Below are positions 22,697 to 29,577 of a stretch of 30,733 nt of DNA, piece by piece. The notes under the pieces are model-generated. The model had not been told where the DNA came from, did no database searches, and worked only from the letters and a program-made list of their open reading frames with translations. Made by a program: the position numbers and the translations under genes. The stretch lies in assembly GCA_934098555.1 (NCBI GenBank), contig CAKOOQ010000014.1:1-30733 (forward strand), given 5' to 3'. This stretch comes from an uncultured Bacilli bacterium. Its GTDB lineage: Bacteria; Bacillota_I; Bacilli_A; RF39; UBA660. The number at the start of each line of letters is the position of its first letter. Position 1 is the stretch's first letter.

Positions 22697-24181
22697 ATGA
22701 AAAAGAAATTATTACTTTTAATCCCTTGCATGATAGGGTTAAATGTTCATGCAGCCAGTGTAAGTGTTACGTCTTCTGCTAATTATGTTGAAGCGGGTAG
22801 TCGTGTTACTTTTTATGTCAATATGCAGGGCGTTGGAGCCTGGTCCTTACAAGGAAATGGCTATGGTGCTACTTCAAATTGTTCTTTAGGGGACAATGGG
22901 GTTGGCGACTCGGGAACCGGAACAAATATTAACAAAACGTTATCTGTGACTTGCACGGCTACTTCTGTCGGACAAATTGGCTTTTCGGTAACGGGAAATG
23001 TGAGTTCCGTTAATAACTCAGGAATTGATACCATAAATGTTAATACCAGTAAAATTGTTACTGTGACAGCTCCGAGACAAAAAGATACCAATAGCTATTT
23101 AAAAAGCTTAAAAGTAGGGGAATATGCTTTAACACCTGAATTTAATAAAGAAACGCTTTCTTATACGGTGAATGTGCCTTCTACGGTAGACAAAGTTAAA
23201 ATAGAAGCTTCCCTAGAAAGTAACTATGCGAGTTTAAGTGGTACGGGAGAAGTTGAAGTTAATGAAGGGGTAAATACCTTTGAAGTAAAAGTTTTAAGTG
23301 AAACAGGTGCTGAAAGAGTTTATAAAGTAGTCGTTAATGTCAAAGATGATAATCCGATTAATGTTAAGATAGGTGATTCTGAATACACCGTGATAAAAAA
23401 TGCTAAAAACTTAGAAACACCAGCTGGTTATGAAGCCAAACAGATAAAAATAAGTAACTTTGATATTCCGGCTTTTTATAGTGAAGCAACAAAATTTACC
23501 CTTGTGGCATTAAAAGACAGTAAAGGTGATACCATATACGCGATTTATGATGAAGAAAGCAACACTTATACTTTATATAATGAAAATAAATCAGATCAAC
23601 TTCTTTTATATATTAAAAAAATAAGTGAAGAAAAAGAAGGTTTTGTTAAAACAACGATAAAAATAAATAATGAAACGTATGATGCTTTACAAAGTGAAGA
23701 TAATTCGCTTATCTTAATTTATGCCATGAATATCGTGACAGGTAAAGATAATTATTATATTTATGATAAAGATGAAAATAGTTATGTCATTTATAATGAT
23801 AAAACCATTTCTACTTTAAAAGAAGAATTATTAAAGTATAAAAATGTTATTTTATATATGGCTGGGGGACTTATTTTCTTACTTCTTCTACTCATGATGG
23901 TTCTTCTTAAAAAGACAAAAAAGAAAACGATTATTGTTAAAGAACCTGCGAAGGAGCCTGTCAAAGAAGAGAAAAAGCCAACTAAAGCAAGGGCTCAAAA
24001 CAAGGATGAGGCTTTAGCTAAAGTAAACGATGCGACGACTATTATAGAAAACTATGAAAAGTCTATCCAAAATACCCAAAAAGAAATAGATAAGAAAAAG
24101 CCTAAACAAGAAGATTTAGAAGAAACGGCTATGTATGATATCTTTGAAGATGATAAAAAGAAAAAGAAGAAGAAAAAATGA
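22697..24181 (+). CDS. Cell-surface protein with cadherin-like beta-sandwich, C-terminally anchored
   Basis: A 494-residue protein starting 10 bases after the hydrolase stop. Signal peptide 1-19 (VHA). Residues 20-125 are a beta-rich domain opening VSVTSSANYVEAGSRVTFYV, a cohesin-like start. Residues 134-216 form a cadherin-like beta-sandwich (YLKSLKVG...LTPEFN...LSYTVNV), the domain often fused to glucosaminidases. Residues 265-370 contain two related YxIYDxxxNxYxxYN units. One transmembrane helix (383-405) is followed by a Lys/Glu cytoplasmic tail ending in eight Lys. It probably holds or positions the hydrolase at the membrane; this is inference from context. Confidence 0.8.
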   Translation: MKKKLLLLIPCMIGLNVHAASVSVTSSANYVEAGSRVTFYVNMQGVGAWSLQGNGYGATSNCSLGDNGVGDSGTGTNINKTLSVTCTATSVGQIGFSVTGNVSSVNNSGIDTINVNTSKIVTVTAPRQKDTNSYLKSLKVGEYALTPEFNKETLSYTVNVPSTVDKVKIEASLESNYASLSGTGEVEVNEGVNTFEVKVLSETGAERVYKVVVNVKDDNPINVKIGDSEYTVIKNAKNLETPAGYEAKQIKISNFDIPAFYSEATKFTLVALKDSKGDTIYAIYDEESNTYTLYNENKSDQLLLYIKKISEEKEGFVKTTIKINNETYDALQSEDNSLILIYAMNIVTGKDNYYIYDKDENSYVIYNDKTISTLKEELLKYKNVILYMAGGLIFLLLLLMMVLLKKTKKKTIIVKEPAKEPVKEEKKPTKARAQNKDEALAKVNDATTIIENYEKSIQNTQKEIDKKKPKQEDLEETAMYDIFEDDKKKKKKKK

Positions 24182-24199
24182 GTTTTTAACTCTTGTGAC

Positions 24200-24398
24200 A
24201 TGACGATTATATTAATACGCCTGTGAGGAAAAGAATAAGTAAAATTAATATGAATTGTGGCACCGATTATTATAGGTGCATTAATGTCACATACTTTTAT
24301 TCTAATTTAGATCATTCTGTAGGTGTGACACTTATTTTATGGCATTTTACCCAAAATAAAGCCATTACTTTAGCGGGCCTTTTTCATAATATTGCCAC
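24200..24398 (+). pseudogene. HD-domain protein, 5' fragment
   Basis: The frame from about 24203 reads DDYINTPVRKRISKINMNCG and later DHSVGVTLILWHF and LAGLFHNIAT, the N-terminal part of an HD-type phosphohydrolase-like protein. The ATG at 24200 is one base out of frame, so a base was lost just behind the start codon. The metal motif HD is HN here. The frame stops abruptly at the border of the insertion, and its continuation is found at 27109. It lies only 19 bases behind the cadherin-like gene. Confidence 0.75.
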
Positions 24399-24724
24399 AT
24401 GAGGACTATGATCATATGGGTGAAGCTATTAATTTAGTTAATAATTTCAAAGTAGAAAAAGTAATCTTTAATTGAGGAGAGTTTAATGAATTAGAAAAAG
24501 AATTAATCAAAGTATTAGATAAAAAGAAAATTAAGTATTATTCATGTATTAAAGAATTAAATATAGATAATAACAAACCATATTTTTTATAAACAAAAGA
24601 ATATGTTAATGAAAAAGATAATTCAAATGTTATTTATACTGAACTTGATGGTTATAAGTTTGTGTTTATGGGAGACGCTGGAGTAGAAAAAGAGAAAGAT
24701 ATATTAAATAAATATAATATATCT
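24398..24724 (+). pseudogene. ComEC-type metallo-beta-lactamase fragment
   Basis: One frame gives HEDYDHMGEAINLV, VEKVIFN, GEFNELEKELIKVLD, YYSCIKELNID, VIYTELDGYKFVFMGDAG and EKEKDILNKYNIS, the metallo-beta-lactamase part of ComEC/Rec2-like competence proteins. It is interrupted by TGA (24473-24475) and TAA (24590-24592), lacks its N-terminus, and is cut off by the IS at 24725. It therefore cannot make a working protein. It is probably a transferred or duplicated piece of a gene located elsewhere. Confidence 0.75.
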
Positions 24725-24740
24725 CAGGTTGTTGCCAAAG
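24725..24740. repeat. Left terminal inverted repeat of the IS
   Basis: CAGGTTGTTGCCAAAG, pairing with the right repeat with one mismatch. Confidence 0.85.
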
Positions 24741-24772
24741 AGGCATGTTCAAAAAGGAATATGCCTCTTTTT
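24737..24772. terminator. Hairpin at the IS left end
   Basis: A perfect 10-bp stem AAAGAGGCAT/ATGCCTCTTT with a T-run on the plus strand. It lies just inside the IS and would stop transcription entering from the flank. Confidence 0.7.
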
Positions 24773-24808
24773 TGAATAATTTTGATATTTTAATAAAAGT
24801 AGACATAA

Positions 24809-26235
24809 TTAATGGCTGCTTTGATGACTTTTTCCATCTCCAATTAGCCATTTTTTTAAATTATGACATGCAAAAATCAACGTGGTATTTTGTCCATTTT
24901 TGAGCAACCCACGAACTCTTGTAAATCTCAAATTGTGTTGTTCTTTACAATCCCCAAAAACTCTTTCAATAGTTTCTTTTCTTTTTGGATAATTGTCCTT
25001 CCAATTTTGAGTATATCTATTTTCATTTGCCTGTTCTTTGTATTCTTCCCATATATGACGTAGTATTATTTTTTGATGATTTTTGCTTTTTGTACACCAA
25101 TCCTTAATTGGACAATTTGCACATTTATCAGGATTTGATTTGTATTGTTTATATCCATTTTTATATGTTGTAGAATAAGATAATACTTCATTATTTGGAC
25201 AAATATAACAGTCATAATATTCATCATAAGCATACTCATATTTTTTAAAGAATTCTTTACTAGTCATTGGCCTTTTATATGGCATAAGTGGAGTATGTCT
25301 ATTTAATATTATCTCTCTACAAATGGCCGGATTTACATATCCTGCATCTAAACACACGTTTTTAATTTGATCTTTAAATTTTTTATTAAGGGTATTATAT
25401 GCCTCAAAAAAAGCAACACTATCATGAACATTACCAGGCGTGGTTGTTTTAGCTAACACAAATCCGTTTTTATCGCAAAAAACTTGATGAGTATAAGCAA
25501 AACATTTTTCTTTCTCTCCTTTATGAAAACATCCACTTTCTGGATCTGTTATACTTTCTTTAATATGTTTGGTATCTTTATTTTTAATTAATTCTCCTGT
25601 TGCTTCATCAAACATTACTTCTTTTTTGGTTAAACTGTCAATTTTCTTCTTACTATGTTTTATTCTATCTTCGTTTATTTCTTTCAATAATTTATCTTCA
25701 TAAACTTTTTTTGCTATTTCTACTTCTACGTCTCTATATTTATTTTTATTAGCATTTGCTTTTTGATGTGTTCCATCTCCAAATACTGTTTCTGAATCTA
25801 CAAATCCATATTCAATGGCCTGATCTAATATCTTTTCAAATATTTTATCAAAAACATCACTATCTTTATATCTTCTTATATCATTTTGACTCCATGTTGA
25901 ATAATTAGGAATATCATCATACATTGATAATCCCAAAAACCATATATATGCTATATTTACTTTACATTCTTCGCATGTTCTTCTCATTGAATTTATTCCA
26001 AATATCACATTTATAAATATCAATTTAAAAAGTACCACAGGTGGAATACTTGGTCTTCCAAAAACACTATATAAATCTTTTACTAATTCTTCTATGAGGG
26101 TAAAATCTATACATCTATGAGGGTAAAATCTATACAGTTATCTAGTTTTCTTACCAAATGTTCTTGTGGTACTAATTCATCTAATGTACTATGTATGATA
26201 CAATCATTTTTACATTTTTGTCTTGTCATGGCCAT
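24809..26235 (-). pseudogene. IS1182-family transposase, frameshifted
   Basis: On the minus strand the gene starts at ATG 26235 (MAMTRQKCKND) behind GGAG and reads to HLVRKLDNCIDFTLI. There a 23-bp tandem duplication (26091-26136) throws it out of frame. With one copy removed it continues ...EELVKDLYSVFGRPSIPPVVLFKL and runs to 24809 without interruption. Retained: DGTHQKANANK and DAGYVNPA with two catalytic Asp, a Cys-rich zinc-ribbon-like part, and ERVFGDCKEQHNLRFTRVRGL with the catalytic Glu. All domains are otherwise intact, so the loss is recent. The remaining frame of 409 residues lacks the N-terminal domain. Confidence 0.9.
26091..26136. repeat. Exact 23-bp tandem duplication
   Basis: Two identical adjacent 23-base copies (26091-26113 and 26114-26136). 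Since 23 is not a multiple of three, it breaks the transposase frame. Confidence 0.97.
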
Positions 26236-26337
26236 AATTATCGCTCCATCCTCAACAATATAATTATAACAATTTCACATTAAAAAAGCGAGTATTGACA
26301 ATGCATTTGTTGAGAATGGATTATCACTCGCAAATTC

Positions 26338-26346
26338 ATTATATCA
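26338..26346 (-). promoter_or_regulatory. Possible transposase promoter
   Basis: TGATATAAT (extended -10) on the minus strand, about 100 bases before the original transposase start, in the subterminal IS region. Other inverted repeats (GCGAGT/ACTCGC and GGTTGTT/AACAACC) lie in the same non-coding 170 bases. Confidence 0.4.
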
Positions 26347-26386
26347 CTTTGTTTATCAAAAATAAAGGTTGTTAACAAAAAATTCA

Positions 26387-26402
26387 CTTTGTCAACAACC
26401 TG
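26387..26402. repeat. Right terminal inverted repeat of the IS
   Basis: Reads CAGGTTGTTGACAAAG on the minus strand, 15 of 16 identical to the left repeat. Confidence 0.85.
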
Positions 26403-26405
26403 AGA

Positions 26406-26423
26406 ACAGATTATATAATCTGT
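26406..26423. other. Perfect 18-bp palindrome
   Basis: ACAGATTATATAATCTGT lies between the IS end and the 3' end of the CheD-like gene. It may be the remaining stem of that gene's terminator and the target chosen by the IS. Confidence 0.6.
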
Positions 26424-26428
26424 CCTTA

Positions 26429-27037
26429 TTAAATATGGCGTCTCTTTTGTTCTTCAGCATAATTTATAAATACAATACTTGTAACATCTTTTCCGGATAT
26501 TGTATCGAAAGCAAAATCGTAACATAACAAGCCATTTGGCATTGAGGGATTGATTGGTGTTTTTAATGAAGTGAAATGTATTTTAGGATTTATTGACATA
26601 TAATTTCTTAAAATATCTTGTATTTCCTCAACACTTTTGAAATTCTTTTGTTCAATAGCACGATATCCAGAAATAATTGTATATTCAACATTTCCTTCCG
26701 TAGTACTAGGAATTTGCTTTAACATTTCTACAACTATACCGAAAATATTTTTAGGGTCGGCATGACCAACAATTCCAAATTTATTTTTTCTATCGTATAA
26801 TAGGATTCCAAAACAAGTATCTAAAGCTTGTGTACCAATAATTGGTTTATCAGAGGCTGAAACAACAACTTGATTCATACCTGCAATATTTGAATGAGTG
26901 ATTAATTCAACACTTTCATCAATAGCTTGATAATAATCATTTGACATTCTATCAAGTGCAGAACCTTTATTATATTCAAGATAATCATTTTCAATATTAT
27001 CATTTTTATTTATATCCAAAATATTTTTATTTTCCAT
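26429..27037 (-). CDS. CheD-like putative protein-glutamine deamidase
   Basis: A 202-residue cytoplasmic protein without signal or membrane segment. Thr69, Cys75 and His92 (GTQALDTC ... YDRKNKFGIVGH) have exactly the spacing of the CheD triad (Thr21-Cys27-His44 in Thermotoga CheD), followed by a helix and a beta-rich half. CheD deamidates glutamines of chemoreceptors, and its fold is shared with bacterial toxins such as CNF1. No chemotaxis gene is near. It sits on the insertion within the HD gene, next to an IS, so it looks like accessory cargo. ATG preceded by GGTGAT. Apart from the triad the sequence is unfamiliar. Confidence 0.55.
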   Translation of the reverse strand: MENKNILDINKNDNIENDYLEYNKGSALDRMSNDYYQAIDESVELITHSNIAGMNQVVVSASDKPIIGTQALDTCFGILLYDRKNKFGIVGHADPKNIFGIVVEMLKQIPSTTEGNVEYTIISGYRAIEQKNFKSVEEIQDILRNYMSINPKIHFTSLKTPINPSMPNGLLCYDFAFDTISGKDVTSIVFINYAEEQKRRHI

Positions 27038-27108
27038 AATATCACCGCATTAATCATATCATAACCATTATATAATTAATAGATAATTCGACTTACATTT
27101 TGAAAATC

Positions 27109-27849
27109 ACCCCAGCAGTTTTTAAACATTGTATTGATTTTATGTATCAAGATACTTTACAATAAGAAACACCAGAAAAAAAAGATATTCTTTTAAGAAG
27201 AGATAATATTCGTTTAGAAGATGTCTGGCATTATAAAAAATATCCTTTAGCGGATAATGAAATACCAAAACTTGCCGCGGATAGATTAGGGTATAATTTC
27301 TCGAGTGGTTTAACCTTAAAAAGAGTTTGGAAATTTTCGGACATAGAAGACGTTTATCAAAATCTTTATCTTTCTAAAAACGAAGATGGAAAAGAAGAAC
27401 TGGCTTTTAAATGTCAAAGACTTGCAGAAAAATATCTTTTGACGGTTTCAAAACTTTGGCCTGTGTGGATAAGTGATACCGATAGAACACTTATGCAATT
27501 TTATGCGGATATGTGTAAGTCTTTATCCAAAATAAAAGCCTTAACGGTTAAAGATTTGTATACTCTTAGTGAAGAAGTTATTTTAAAATTTAAAAATTGT
27601 CAAGACTCATATTTAAAAGAAGTCTTCCATAAATTTTTAAGGGTAAAAAAAGCCTATAAAAGTGATATTTATTTAGAAAATAAATATTGTGTTAAGATTA
27701 CAACGAAAAGTAGATATATTAATCCTTTAGTTAAAGACAAAAGAGCTACCGAAGTATCTGTCTTGGCTAAACGTCTTATAGAAAGTTATTTAAACCTTCC
27801 TAAAGGGGGTTATTATACTTATTTTGATTTTGAATTTAAACCTTATTAA
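27109..27849 (+). pseudogene. HD-domain protein, 3' fragment
   Basis: The frame resumes at 27109 with TPAVFKHCIDFMYQDTLQ, meets TAA at 27163-27165 and then stays open to 27849: ETPEKKDILLRRDNIRLED, HYKKYPLADNEIPKLAADRL, and a long helical C-terminal part. Together with the 24200 fragment it forms one HD-type protein of roughly 310 residues. A TTG at 27439 opens an uninterrupted 136-codon remainder without a good RBS, so no product is expected. Confidence 0.75.
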
Positions 27850-27863
27850 GGTTTATTTTTTTT
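27838..27863 (+). terminator. Terminator of the former HD gene
   Basis: AAACCTT/AAGGTTT stem with a 3-base loop and eight T; the stop codon is in the loop. Confidence 0.88.
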
Positions 27864-27871
27864 GGCAAATA

Positions 27872-27880
27872 TGCTACACT
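27872..27880 (+). promoter_or_regulatory. Possible extended -10 promoter of the surface-protein genes
   Basis: TGCTACACT behind the terminator, without a clear -35. AAGGAG follows at 27898-27903, 12 bases before the ATG. Confidence 0.4.
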
Positions 27881-27915
27881 ATCAATATGAATAAGGATAA
27901 GGAGTTTGGAAAAAA

Positions 27916-29514
27916 ATGAATAAAAAAAAGAAAATAATTATTATAACATTTGTTCTTATAGCTGTTATAAGTATTGTAGGCGTGTCGTACGCTTTATGGG
28001 TTATAAATTTATCCCAGACGGATAAAAATGTTATCTCATCTTCGTGCTTTAATGTAGCTTTTAGTGATAAAGATGACATTAGCATTCAAAAAGCATATCC
28101 CCTGTTAGACGAAGAAGGTAAAAAATTAACCCCTTATGAATTCACCATAACTAACACGTGTGATTCTTATGCTTCCTATAATATTAATTTAGAGATTTTA
28201 AACACCACGACCTTAACCAACAATAGCGCTATTAAATTCATGTTAGCTACCAAAAAGGATAGTACAGAAAATGAGCTAAAAACAGCCTTATTATCAACTT
28301 TAGTATCGACCACGAAAACCTTAGACAAGGCGTCAAGTTCACTAAATATTATCACGGGAACGTTAAAATCCAAAGAATCTAAAACATATACTTTAAGATT
28401 ATGGTTAGATGAAAATGTAGATGCGAGTACCTCAAATGTTCAAAATGCTAAATTTAGTTCTAAAGTGGTTGTCGCAACCACTTACTCAACTCCTGTCGTA
28501 GGGAAAGATGTCTTAACGTATGTTAAAGAAAATGCCAATCCGTCATCCAATGATGTTTATACGGTTCCAGATAAAACAAGTGATAGTTGTACTTATACCT
28601 TAGCCTATGATGGAACAACAGATAACAATTTAAGATATGTAGGGGCAAATCCTTGTAATTATGTCAAAATAGATAATGAGTACTGGCGTATTATAGGTCT
28701 TATGAATAATATTGATGATGGAACAGGCAAAAAAGAAACAAGGATAAAATTAATAAAAAATGAATCCATAGGAACCTATTCATGGGACACTTCCGAATCT
28801 TCCGTTGATAATGGTAACGGTGTTAATGAATGGAGCCAGGCCGATTTAATGAAACTTTTAAATCCTGGTTATGAAAGTGAAAGCGTGGGAGGTTCCTTGT
28901 ACTACAATAATAGTTCAGGAAACTGCTATTCTAGTAATAATAATGGAACAAAAGCCTGTGATTTTACCATTAGCGGCTTAAAAACAAATTTAAAGGCTCT
29001 AGTAGATAATGTCGTCTGGAATACAGGAAGCAATGGAACAAATGGATATACATCGACGAACAATGGATTAGCAAGTCATTTTTATGAATATGAGAGAAGT
29101 AATATAGGAAAGATATGCTCGCCAGGTACATATTGCAGTGATACCGTAGAAAGAACAACAACATGGCAAGGAAAAATAGGCTTAATATATCCAAGTGATT
29201 ATGGTTATGCAACTGGTGGGGGAAGTACAAGTAATCGAACCAGTTGTTTAGTCAAAGAATTATATAATTGGAGTAGTAGTTCTTACAGCGATTGCAAAAA
29301 TAATGATTGGATTTATAATTTAAAATTGGCTCAATTTTCAATCTCTCCTTACGCACATTCTTCGGGTGCTTCTGGCGTGTTTGTTATAGGGAGTAGGGTC
29401 CAATTCTTCGCAGCGGCTACTACATATGGTGTCTTTCCTTCGGTATATCTGATACCCTCTACGTCAATTTTAAGTGGAGAAGGAACACTTGAAAATCCTT
29501 ACGAGATTGGATAA
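27916..29514 (+). CDS. Surface protein: TasA-like N-domain plus repeated C-terminal domain
   Basis: A 532-residue exported protein. The Lys-rich start and hydrophobic segment 7-27 end in GVSYALW, similar to SipW-type signal ends. Residues 28-190 are beta-rich with PYEFTITNTCDSYASYN, reminiscent of TasA/camelysin. Residues 207-532 form a Cys-, Asn-, Ser- and Tyr-rich domain (NDVYTVPDKTS...YVGANPCNYVKI...WRIIG) ending GEGTLENPYEIG, of the kind that recurs in surface proteins of uncultured Firmicutes. The first two thirds of this domain are repeated, with strong DNA similarity, in the next gene. No sorting signal. Function unknown; adhesion or display is a guess. Confidence 0.8.
   Translation: MNKKKKIIIITFVLIAVISIVGVSYALWVINLSQTDKNVISSSCFNVAFSDKDDISIQKAYPLLDEEGKKLTPYEFTITNTCDSYASYNINLEILNTTTLTNNSAIKFMLATKKDSTENELKTALLSTLVSTTKTLDKASSSLNIITGTLKSKESKTYTLRLWLDENVDASTSNVQNAKFSSKVVVATTYSTPVVGKDVLTYVKENANPSSNDVYTVPDKTSDSCTYTLAYDGTTDNNLRYVGANPCNYVKIDNEYWRIIGLMNNIDDGTGKKETRIKLIKNESIGTYSWDTSESSVDNGNGVNEWSQADLMKLLNPGYESESVGGSLYYNNSSGNCYSSNNNGTKACDFTISGLKTNLKALVDNVVWNTGSNGTNGYTSTNNGLASHFYEYERSNIGKICSPGTYCSDTVERTTTWQGKIGLIYPSDYGYATGGGSTSNRTSCLVKELYNWSSSSYSDCKNNDWIYNLKLAQFSISPYAHSSGASGVFVIGSRVQFFAAATTYGVFPSVYLIPSTSILSGEGTLENPYEIG
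28555..29214 (+). repeat. Long repeat, copy 1
   Basis: The stretch beginning GTTTATACGGTTCCAG is similar, base by base with scattered mostly silent changes, to 30079 to the window end (copy 2). It codes for the shared surface domain. Confidence 0.85.
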
Positions 29515-29577
29515 AACAATAAAAATTTATATGATGATTATAAATACTAAATAAAAGTAAAGGAAAGGAAGAAGCAT

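Larger units (their letters stand above)
24725..26402 (-). mobile_element. IS1182-family insertion sequence, 1678 bp
   Basis: Terminal inverted repeats of 16 bp match at 15 positions: CAGGTTGTTGCCAAAG at 24725-24740, and the same with A for C on the minus strand at 26387-26402. A single transposase gene of IS1182 type fills the element. No target duplication is evident. Three bases beyond the right end is a perfect 18-bp palindrome, compatible with the preference of this family for stem-loop targets. Confidence 0.85.
24399..27108. other. 2.7-kb composite insertion splitting the HD-domain gene
   Basis: The left half of the HD gene ends with codons for IAT and the right half resumes with TPAVFKHCID. 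Both borders share the dinucleotide AC (24397-24398 and 27109-27110). In between lie the metallo-beta-lactamase fragment, an IS1182-like element and a minus-strand CheD-like gene, none related to the HD protein. Confidence 0.65.

Noticed and set aside
24473..24475. TGA as a sense codon (Trp or selenocysteine) in the lactamase fragment
   Set aside because: A second in-frame stop (TAA) follows, the N-terminus is missing, and intact genes of the window use TGA as stop and TGG for Trp.
24725..26402. Target-site duplication flanking the IS
   Set aside because: The bases beside both ends do not match; no duplication can be claimed.
27439..27849. Independent 136-residue gene
   Set aside because: The same frame is open upstream to 27166 and continues the HD-domain protein; the TTG has no suitable RBS, so it is a fragment.
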